Positions 1 to 7,008 of a stretch of 7,008 bases of DNA are shown here, piece after piece. The stretch lies in assembly GCA_013360535.1 (NCBI GenBank), contig JABWBL010000178.1, forward strand, positions 1-7,008. The letters are read 5' to 3'. Position numbers and translations under genes: made by a program. The DNA is from Planctomycetaceae bacterium. GTDB lineage: Bacteria; Planctomycetota; UBA1135; GCA-002686595. The notes beneath the pieces were generated by a model. The model was not told the DNA's origin, searched no databases, and was given only the letters and a program-made list of their open reading frames with translations. The stretch's first letter is position 1. Each line of letters begins with the position of its first letter.

Positions 1-96
1 TTGCGGCACGACGCCGCGCGCCGGGAAAGGATCGACGCCCGCGGCGCGCATGGCGGCGGCCTTGGCGACGCGGTCGGACTGGGCAAGGTCGGTCAT
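1..96 (-). CDS. lysS: Probable lysyl-tRNA synthetase, N-terminal fragment
   Basis: Only the first 32 codons are present; the gene continues beyond base 1 on the minus strand. The ATG is at 96-94. The translation opens with a polar MTDLAQSDRVAK helix followed by MRAAGVDPFPARG. This 'R..K...MRAAGVDPFPAR' pattern is typical of the start of bacterial class II LysRS, where a short helix precedes 'G(V/I)(D/N)P(F/Y)P' ahead of the OB-fold anticodon-binding domain. LysRS charges tRNA-Lys in the cytoplasm. No Shine-Dalgarno sequence is evident in the bases before the ATG. The gene faces the same way as the tRNA-Ala gene upstream of it but is separated from it by a terminator, so it probably has its own promoter. 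The identification rests on about 13 informative residues; another protein with a similar N-terminus cannot be excluded. Confidence 0.5.
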   Translation of the reverse strand, partial: MTDLAQSDRVAKAAAMRAAGVDPFPARGVVPQ

Positions 97-123
97 GGTC
101 TGGACTGCGGAAGGGAGGCGCGC

Positions 124-129
124 AGGATA
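124..129 (-). promoter_or_regulatory. Possible -10 element for the minus-strand lysS-like gene
   Basis: On the minus strand this reads TATCCT, 27 bp before the ATG at 96. The hexamer resembles the -10 elements of the better promoters in the window (CATCCT before tRNA-Ala, GATAGT before the last gene). It sits in the same local context (CTATCCTGCG) as the hexamer upstream of leuS. The tRNA terminator lies just upstream, so a promoter is expected here. No convincing -35 is present: 17 bp upstream the sequence is AGGTTC. The leader would be about 20 nt. Confidence 0.3.
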
Positions 130-166
130 GCGGTCGGGGACAAGCTGAACCTCAGGCTTGCCGTGC

Positions 167-178
167 GCTTGCGCAAGC
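167..178. repeat. 12-bp perfect palindrome upstream of lysS-like gene
   Basis: GCTTGCGCAAGC is a perfect dyad about 40 bp upstream of the putative -10 for the minus-strand gene. Next to it, 141-160 forms an imperfect hairpin (CAAGC-TGA, loop ACC, TCA-G-GCTTG) covering the place where a -35 would lie. Either could be a regulator site or RNA structure, or simply chance in GC-rich DNA. Nothing else is recognisable in the 97-237 interval. Confidence 0.3.
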
Positions 179-237
179 TTCGGGTGAGGCTCTCCGGGCA
201 GCGCACGCGAGAGCGCAGCGCCCGTCCAGCGGCCCGG

Positions 238-280
238 AAAAGGCTCGCGGCCGCCTCGGCAGGTTGCCGGTGCGGCCGCG
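238..280 (-). terminator. Rho-independent terminator of tRNA-Ala
   Basis: On the minus strand, five bases after the tRNA's CCA end, a 9-bp arm CGCGGCCGC pairs with GCGGCCGCG. Inside it, across a 2x2 internal loop (AC/AG), a 5-bp arm CGGCA pairs with TGCCG around an ACC loop. The 3' arm (ending at 246) is followed by AGCC and four T residues (241-238). The stem is very stable and the position directly after a tRNA fits an intrinsic terminator. The T-run is short, so part of the role could be 3' processing protection. Read on the plus strand there is no T-run, so it works in the minus direction only. Confidence 0.75.
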
Positions 281-285
281 GTGCT

Positions 286-361
286 TGGTGGAGGATAGGG
301 GACTCGAACCCCTGGCCTCGACAATGCCATTGTCGCGCTCTACCAACTGAGCTAATCCCCC
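286..361 (-). tRNA. tRNA-Ala, anticodon GGC
   Basis: A complete 76-nt cloverleaf on the minus strand, with the CCA end encoded (288-286) and discriminator A at 289. The acceptor stem is GGGGGAT/ATCCTCC and contains the G3-U70 wobble pair, the main identity element for alanyl-tRNA synthetase. The D arm is GCTC/GAGC with loop AGTTGGTA. The anticodon stem is CGACA/TGTCG with loop ATGGCAT, giving anticodon GGC (plus-strand 328-326), which reads GCC and GCU codons. The variable loop is AGGCC. The T arm is AGGGG/CCCCT with loop TTCGAGT. All stems pair fully. It has its own promoter about 50 nt upstream and a terminator immediately downstream, so it is probably a single-gene transcription unit, divergent from leuS. 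Confidence 0.97.
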
Positions 362-417
362 GTGTGCTCGGGCGCGGGCCGGTGGGCGCCGCGCTCGTGA
401 ACGTCGGAAGGGCGGAG

Positions 418-446
418 AGGATGCCCTGTGGCGGTCGCGCCGTCAA
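418..446 (-). promoter_or_regulatory. Sigma-70-type promoter of tRNA-Ala
   Basis: On the minus strand the -35 hexamer is TTGACG (446-441). A 17-bp spacer follows, then the -10 hexamer CATCCT (423-418). This is five of six matches at -35 with ideal spacing and a weak -10. Transcription would begin near 411, giving a leader of about 50 nt before the mature tRNA 5' end at 361, which RNase P would remove. The leuS start lies about 100 bp away on the other strand, so the two units are divergently transcribed. Confidence 0.65.
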
Positions 447-456
447 CAGGTTCTCT

Positions 457-470
457 GCGGCACCTGCCGC
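457..470. repeat. Dyad GCGGCA-CC-TGCCGC between divergent promoters
   Basis: Two perfect 6-bp arms separated by two bases lie between the tRNA-Ala -35 (441-446) and the leuS -10-like hexamer (494-499). The position suits a shared operator, but the dyad is short and the region is very GC-rich. The rest of 362-548 contains only the promoter elements listed; no further gene or riboswitch was recognised there. Confidence 0.25.
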
Positions 471-493
471 GTGCGGGGGGCCTCGCGGGGTTC

Positions 494-499
494 TATCCT
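494..499 (+). promoter_or_regulatory. Possible -10 element for the leuS operon
   Basis: TATCCT lies 49 bp upstream of the leuS GTG, in the local context CTATCCTGCG, the same ten bases seen upstream of the minus-strand lysS-like gene. It is one of the few A/T-containing hexamers in an otherwise GC-saturated stretch. The leader would be about 40 nt. There is no recognisable -35 16-18 bp upstream (GTGCGG at 17 bp), so this promoter would be weak, activator-dependent or use another sigma factor. Confidence 0.35.
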
Positions 500-548
500 G
501 CGGCCTTCGCCTCGGCCCCCCGTTCGCTCGAACCTCCAAAGTCCTTCC

Positions 549-3134
<2,586 letters not shown>

Positions 3135-3138
3135 GCCC

Positions 3139-4386
3139 GTGAGCTCCGACGCCCAGCCCGGCCACAAGGCGCTCTGGACGCTGTTTTTCGCGGCGTTTGG
3201 GGTGCGTCTCGCGGCGGCGCTCGCGCTCGGCGGGTTCTCGATCAAGGCCGGCACGAGCGCGTGGGACTGGGGTCACGAGCCCGCCTGCATCGCGCAAGCG
3301 TTGCTCGAAGGGCGCGGCTACTCCGATCCGTGGGGACAGGGAACCGGTGCGACGGCGTGGCTCACGCCGCCGTTTCCGCTGTTGCTTGCGGTCGCCATGA
3401 AGCTCGGCGGTGGCGTGACGGCGACGTCGATGGCGATCGTGGTGACGCTGCAAGCGCTCGCGTCGGCGTTGACGGCGGTGTTGCTGGTGAAGCTCGCGCG
3501 CACGCTCGGGTGTCCGCGGGCCGGGCGGCTCGCCGGCTGGTTGTTCGCCTTCTATCCGATCGCGATCTCGAACACGTTCCAGCTCGTGTGGGACACGACG
3601 TTCGTCGCGCTGGCGCTGACGTGGGTGCTCGAGCGTGTGCTGCGACCCGGTACCTCGGTTGTGGGCAACGGACTCGCGTATGGAGCGTTGCTCGTCCTCA
3701 ATCCGGCGCCTGCGAGCCTCGCGCCACTCTTGCTCGGGTTCACTTGGCGCCGATCGGGGCTGAAAGCCGCTGCGACGTTTGCGCTTGCCGCTGGTGCGTT
3801 GTGCGCGCCGTGGATGCTGCGCAACCAGCTCGCGCTCGGAGCGTTCTCGCTGCGGCCGAACCTCGGCGTCGAGCTGCGCATCGGCAACCACGACGAGGCC
3901 GACGGCCGGCCGGTGCCGTTCAAGTACCACCCGTCGCATGTTCCCGAGGAGCTCGCGCTCTATCGCGAGCTCGGTGAAGTCCAGTATTCGGCGGAGAACC
4001 GCGAGCGAGCTGTCGCATGGATTCGAGCGAATCCCGGGCGTTTCGTGAGCTTGAGCGCGCGGCGCTCGACCTTGTTCTGGGTCAGCGAACCGCCGTCGAG
4101 CGACACGCGCCAGACTTCGGGCAAGAGCGCCGCACGGGATCCGGCGAGCTGGGTCAAGTACGCGAGTTACGTGCTCGCGGCGGTTGGCGCGCTGGTCGCG
4201 CTCGCCAAGGCGCGCCTCGAGCGCGACGTGCGGATCCTGCTCGTGCTCTCGTTGCTCGCCTTCGGTGCGCCGTACTATCTGACGCACGTCTCCGAGCGTT
4301 ATCGCTTCCCTGTCGACCCGCTGCTCGTCGCGCTCGGCGCCGTGGCGGTGCAGCACTTCCGTGAGCGAAGGAACGTTGTCCGATGA
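3139..4386 (+). CDS. GT-C/PMT-like integral membrane glycosyltransferase
   Basis: A 415-residue polytopic membrane protein, probably of the family-39 (PMT/ArnT-like) glycosyltransferases, which move a sugar from a polyprenyl-phosphate donor onto an acceptor on the outer face of the inner membrane. About ten hydrophobic segments are visible: near 11-31, 73-90, 93-115, 129-147, 150-167, 174-200, 208-228, 337-357, 366-384 and 388-407. The loop after the first helix has WDWGHEP (42-48), then EGRGYSDPWG and TAWLTPPFPLLLA (72-84). The same order of an acidic loop, 'EG.GYS' and 'TAW.PP.YPLLLA' occurs in hypothetical PMT-like proteins. E47 or D43 could be the catalytic acid. A soluble loop (about 229-336) faces outward, and SERYRFPVDP (385-394) matches the C-terminal 'RYR.P..P' of such proteins. 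The GTG start lies 4 bp after the leuS stop; the 3' end overlaps the next gene by 4 nt. Donor and acceptor cannot be told. Confidence 0.75.
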   Translation: MSSDAQPGHKALWTLFFAAFGVRLAAALALGGFSIKAGTSAWDWGHEPACIAQALLEGRGYSDPWGQGTGATAWLTPPFPLLLAVAMKLGGGVTATSMAIVVTLQALASALTAVLLVKLARTLGCPRAGRLAGWLFAFYPIAISNTFQLVWDTTFVALALTWVLERVLRPGTSVVGNGLAYGALLVLNPAPASLAPLLLGFTWRRSGLKAAATFALAAGALCAPWMLRNQLALGAFSLRPNLGVELRIGNHDEADGRPVPFKYHPSHVPEELALYRELGEVQYSAENRERAVAWIRANPGRFVSLSARRSTLFWVSEPPSSDTRQTSGKSAARDPASWVKYASYVLAAVGALVALAKARLERDVRILLVLSLLAFGAPYYLTHVSERYRFPVDPLLVALGAVAVQHFRERRNVVR

Positions 4387-6128
4387 CCGAAGACAAGAAG
4401 AAGTTCTCGAGCTTCAAGGACCTCGCGAAGCAGCGTGGCACGCCGCCGCCGCAGCCCTCCGCCGACGAGCCGAAGTTCCGATTCATCAGCGATTTTGGTC
4501 CCGATCGCAAGGTCGACGACATCGCCGAGGCGCAGGCGCGCGAGCGCATCTCGCGCCGGCCGCAGGCTTTCGAGCCGATGGAGACGGGGCCGGCGTGCTA
4601 CCGCGACACCGACTCCGAGGAGATGCAGATCCTCGCGTCGTTCCGCGTGCGCACCGTGTTCCCCGAGGACGTGCGCGCGGAAGTCGGCCAGCTCGCGCAG
4701 GATCCGACCGACGCCGACAAGGTCGGGAGGCTCGACCTGCGCTCGAAGTGCATCTTCACGATCGACGGCGACGACGCGAAGGACTACGACGACGCGATCT
4801 CGATCGAGGTGCTCGAGCACGGGGCTTACGAGGTCGGCGTGCACATCGCGGACGTCGCGCACTACGTGCGGCCGGAGACGGCGCTCGACGCGGAGGCGCT
4901 CGCGCGCGCGACGAGCATCTACCTGCCCGATCAGGTCGTGCCGATGCTCCCCGAGGAGCTCTCGAACCACCTGTGTTCGCTCGTCGAAGGTCGCGACCGG
5001 CTGGCGTACTCGGTCTTCATGGTGTTCAACGCTGCGGGACAGCGCACGTCCTCGCGCATCGCGAAGAGCGTGATCCGCAGCGTCAAGCGCAACACGTACC
5101 GCGTCGTGCAGGAACTGCTCGACGGCAAGGACTCCGAAGAAACTCGCGCCGTCGCGCACCTGCGCGAGCCGCTCGAGCACTTCCGCAAGTGGACGGTGCG
5201 CCAGCAGCAGCTGCGCGACGCCAAGGGCTCGATGCGCATGCAATCGCGCGAGCGCAAGTTCCAGTTCGACGAGCGGCACGAGGTGAAGGCGGTCGTCGAC
5301 TATCCGCGGTACTTCTCGATGGCGCTGATCGAGGAGACGGCGCTCGCCGCGAACCAGGCCGTTGGCGACCTGTTCCGCGAGCGGGGCCTGCCGACGATCT
5401 ACCGCGTGCACAAGGAGAAGAGCCCTGAGGAGATCGAGGCTGTCGCGAAGCAGCTCGAGGAGCACGGCCTGCGCGTGCCGACGAAGGAGAAGCTCACCGG
5501 CCGCGACATCGGGCGCCTGATCCGCACCGCGCGCAAGAAGCCCAACGCCGAGGCGCTCATCCAGCGCATCATGGGCCTGATCGAACGCGCGGTGTACGAG
5601 GTGCACGACCACGAGGACGTCGCCGGTCACTTTGGGCTCGCGCGCAGGGCCTACCTGCACTTCACGTCGCCGATCCGGCGTTATCCGGACCTGATGGTGC
5701 ACCGCTGGCTGTGGGCGCTCGAAAGCCGGCCCGAGGAGACGGCGCGCGAGCTGAAGACGCTCGAGCTGCTCGACGACCTCAACTCGATCGCCGCGCACAG
5801 CTCGGCGCAGGCGGACATCGCGGAGATGTGCTCGAACGCCGTGGGGGACCTCAAGGTCTGCCAGTTCATGCACCCGCACATCGGCGAGAAGCTCAAGGCG
5901 CGCGTGCGCCGCGTCTCGCCTCCGGGGCTCGAGATCGAGCTCGTCGACTTCAACGTCACGGGGTTCCTGCCTGCGCGCCTGATCGGCGAGAAAGTCGAGG
6001 TGAAAGGCCCGACGATCAACATCAAGCGCGGCCGCACCTTCCTTTCGTTCACCGAAGGCCATCCGGTCGCGGTGCGGCTCAAGGATGTCGATTTCCTGCG
6101 CCTGCAGATCCTGCTGGAGCTCGCGTGA
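4383..6128 (+). CDS. rnr: RNase II/R family 3'-5' exoribonuclease lacking cold-shock domains
   Basis: Predicted processive hydrolytic 3'-to-5' exoribonuclease for RNA turnover in the cytoplasm. The RNB catalytic domain starts near residue 115. IDGDDAKDYDDA (127-138) supplies the four metal-binding aspartates D128, D134, D136 and D137. HIADVAHYV (154-162), YLPDQVVPMLPEELSNHLCSL (180-200, quoted only to place it), IYRVH (339-343) and HFTSPIRRYPDLMVHR (426-441) follow in family order. An S1 RNA-binding domain spans about 499-560. At 581 residues it is short: E. coli RNase II has about 644 and RNase R over 800. The two N-terminal cold-shock domains are absent; residues 1-80 are charged and low in complexity. 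The usual AERDVGD segment reads CSNAVGD (483-489). ATG overlaps the previous stop (ATGA), with AAGGA 10 nt upstream as a ribosome site. The rnr symbol is by family only; rnb is equally defensible. Confidence 0.9.
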   Translation: MTEDKKKFSSFKDLAKQRGTPPPQPSADEPKFRFISDFGPDRKVDDIAEAQARERISRRPQAFEPMETGPACYRDTDSEEMQILASFRVRTVFPEDVRAEVGQLAQDPTDADKVGRLDLRSKCIFTIDGDDAKDYDDAISIEVLEHGAYEVGVHIADVAHYVRPETALDAEALARATSIYLPDQVVPMLPEELSNHLCSLVEGRDRLAYSVFMVFNAAGQRTSSRIAKSVIRSVKRNTYRVVQELLDGKDSEETRAVAHLREPLEHFRKWTVRQQQLRDAKGSMRMQSRERKFQFDERHEVKAVVDYPRYFSMALIEETALAANQAVGDLFRERGLPTIYRVHKEKSPEEIEAVAKQLEEHGLRVPTKEKLTGRDIGRLIRTARKKPNAEALIQRIMGLIERAVYEVHDHEDVAGHFGLARRAYLHFTSPIRRYPDLMVHRWLWALESRPEETARELKTLELLDDLNSIAAHSSAQADIAEMCSNAVGDLKVCQFMHPHIGEKLKARVRRVSPPGLEIELVDFNVTGFLPARLIGEKVEVKGPTINIKRGRTFLSFTEGHPVAVRLKDVDFLRLQILLELA

Positions 6129-6892
6129 GGCGACTCGCGGTACTCACGCTCGCCTTCGGCCTCGTTTCCTGCGGGAACGAGCCCGCGCCGGATTCGACGC
6201 CGAAACCTGCACCGTCGACCGTGTTCGTGGTCGCGGACTCGGACGCCGTGCCGGCCGGGACGCTGCGGGGGCACGTACACCTGATTGGCGAGGCTCCGGT
6301 GCTTCCGCCGCTCGCGCTCGGCGCGAGCGACGGCTGCGGAACGTTGCGAACGACAGCTCCGACGGAGCGCCTGCTCGTGAGCGAAGGGCGCGTCGCCAAC
6401 GTGCTCCTGCGCGTGAAATCCGGGCCTCCGCTCGCGAGCGTGCCAGTTCCGACCGAATCCGTCGTGCTCGACCAGAAGGGCTGCGTGTTCGAGCCGCACG
6501 TCGTCGTCGTGCGCACCGGCCAGCCGCTCGCCGTGCACAACTCCGACCCGCTCGTGCACAACGTCCATGTCCAATCCCGGCGCAACGAGAACTCGAACCG
6601 CACGCTCGGCCCCGGCACTGTGGATCACCAGATCGTGTTCACGAGCCCCGAGATCTCGATCCCCGTGCGCTGCGACATCCATCCGTGGATGCAGGCCTTC
6701 GTGCACGTCGTCGAAACGCCGCACTTCGCGCTCACTGGAGCGGATGGCACGTTCGAGCTGCGCGGCCTCGTGCCCGGCGACTACGAGTTCGAGCTGACCC
6801 ACGAGTGGCTCGGGCGCTTCTCGTTCCGCGCGACGCTGGGCGCCGGGCGCGGGCTCGAGGCCCAGCTCGGCCTGCGCGTACCGGCGCCGTGA
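6125..6892 (+). CDS. Cupredoxin-like lipoprotein with carboxypeptidase-regulatory-like domain
   Basis: A 255-residue exported lipoprotein. Residues 1-15 form a short signal peptide (MRRL, then a hydrophobic run) with lipobox LVSC; C16 would be lipidated and Gly follows it, which favours outer-membrane sorting. A Pro-rich linker leads to the start of the core at GTLRGHVHL (45-53). A cupredoxin-like fold has VVLDQKGC (113-120), HNSDPLVHNVHV (138-149) and RCDIHPWM (182-189). Candidate type-1 copper ligands are H145, C183, H186 and M189, with the C-x2-H-x2-M spacing of amicyanin. The tail TGADGTFELRGLVPGDYEFEL (204-224, shown only as location) resembles a carboxypeptidase-regulatory-like beta-sandwich. 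Such proteins are frequent in Planctomycetota, Verrucomicrobiota and Acidobacteriota; their partners are mostly unknown, and electron transfer or copper binding is inferred. The GTG start overlaps the ribonuclease stop (GTGA), with GGAG 5 nt upstream, so translation is probably coupled. Confidence 0.85.
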   Translation: MRRLAVLTLAFGLVSCGNEPAPDSTPKPAPSTVFVVADSDAVPAGTLRGHVHLIGEAPVLPPLALGASDGCGTLRTTAPTERLLVSEGRVANVLLRVKSGPPLASVPVPTESVVLDQKGCVFEPHVVVVRTGQPLAVHNSDPLVHNVHVQSRRNENSNRTLGPGTVDHQIVFTSPEISIPVRCDIHPWMQAFVHVVETPHFALTGADGTFELRGLVPGDYEFELTHEWLGRFSFRATLGAGRGLEAQLGLRVPAP

Positions 6893-6902
6893 ACGCTCGC
6901 GT

Positions 6903-6931
6903 TTGACGCGCCTCCGCGCGCGAGAGATAGT
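6903..6931 (+). promoter_or_regulatory. Sigma-70-type promoter of the 3'-terminal gene
   Basis: TTGACG (6903-6908), a 17-bp spacer and GATAGT (6926-6931) make the best plus-strand promoter in the window. Its -35 is identical to that of tRNA-Ala. Transcription would begin about 6937-6939, only 7-9 nt before the ATG at 6946, so the message would be nearly leaderless. Two small dyads overlap it: CGCGT-TTG-ACGCG (6898-6910) across the -35, and CTCGCG/CGCGAG (6896-6901 and 6919-6924) flanking the spacer. They could be operator half-sites or chance. No terminator for the upstream operon was found between 6893 and 6902. Confidence 0.6.
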
Positions 6932-6945
6932 CGCCAGAACGGCCC

Positions 6946-7008
6946 ATGGACTCCAACACTGCTCAGGACCTGCTGCAAGCGACGCTGCGCTGGCTGCACG
7001 TCGGCGCC
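6946..7008 (+). CDS. N-terminal fragment of a probable integral membrane protein
   Basis: Only 21 codons are in the window. The ATG at 6946 follows the preceding gene's stop by 53 bp and sits just downstream of a good promoter, with no Shine-Dalgarno sequence. The peptide begins with an acidic stretch (MDSNTAQDLL) and continues TLRWLHVGA at the window edge. The motif 'LRWLHV.AG..WIG' opens the first transmembrane helix of a group of membrane proteins that includes the PuuD-like urate hydroxylase membrane domain and related hypothetical proteins in PVC bacteria and Acidobacteriota. In that group the histidine is thought to lie near a haem or metal site. With this little sequence the family call is only a suggestion; the gene itself is well supported by its promoter and codon use. 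Confidence 0.6.
   Translation, partial: MDSNTAQDLLQATLRWLHVGA

Noticed and set aside
152..346. A 64-codon minus-strand frame containing RGSSPLSSTKH
   Set aside because: This peptide is the translation of the T arm of the tRNA-Ala gene, a well-known false ORF.
362..548. Riboswitch or T-box leader before leuS
   Set aside because: No T-box core, specifier hairpin or conserved riboswitch sequence was seen. The predicted leader is only about 40 nt.
471..548. Earlier ATG start for leuS
   Set aside because: The extra 26 residues (Arg/Ser/Pro-rich) do not resemble LeuRS, and the -10-like hexamer lies within this stretch.
4299..6062. A 587-codon open frame on the minus strand
   Set aside because: Antisense to the exoribonuclease, with a repetitive Arg/Leu/Val/Asp composition and no recognisable motif.
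6125..6892. Naming the lipoprotein as a methylamine-utilisation protein or an amicyanin
   Set aside because: Only the copper-ligand spacing is shared. No methylamine dehydrogenase genes are nearby, and the protein has an extra C-terminal domain.

Overview
The window is strongly GC-rich, with third codon positions almost always G or C. It looks like a chromosomal housekeeping segment of a high-GC Gram-negative bacterium. The type of LeuRS, a lipobox followed by Gly, and a cupredoxin-type lipoprotein common in the Planctomycetota/Verrucomicrobiota/Acidobacteriota suggest a planctomycete or a related PVC lineage. This placement is inference, not proof. No mobile element, CRISPR array or phage gene is visible.

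Layout. Positions 1-96 (minus) hold the first 32 codons of a gene that looks like lysyl-tRNA synthetase. Positions 97-548 are a 452-bp regulatory region. It contains a complete tRNA-Ala(GGC) gene on the minus strand (286-361) with its own promoter (418-446) and a strong hairpin terminator (238-280), plus probable -10 elements for the two flanking genes. From 549 on the plus strand, four genes are packed as one apparent operon: leuS (549-3134), a GT-C/PMT-like membrane glycosyltransferase (3139-4386), an RNase II/R family exoribonuclease (4383-6128) and a cupredoxin-like lipoprotein (6125-6892). Gaps are 4 bp or less and the last two junctions are 4-nt start/stop overlaps. A 53-bp spacer carries a clear promoter (6903-6931). 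It drives a gene that begins at 6946, has an N-terminus of integral-membrane type and runs off the window.

How the genes fit together. The 5' part is about translation: two aminoacyl-tRNA synthetases around a tRNA. The exoribonuclease adds RNA turnover. The glycosyltransferase and the copper-protein-like lipoprotein are envelope functions with no obvious mechanistic link to leuS, so the operon reads as a packed mixed transcription unit rather than a pathway.

I found no undescribed multi-gene system. The points most worth a second look are in the ribonuclease: it lacks the N-terminal cold-shock domains, and its normally conserved AERDV segment (Glu542 region of E. coli RNase II) is replaced. 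Others are the KMAKS variant of the LeuRS signature, the sharp alanine-codon shift within leuS, and the well-formed promoters that reveal this organism's promoter style.
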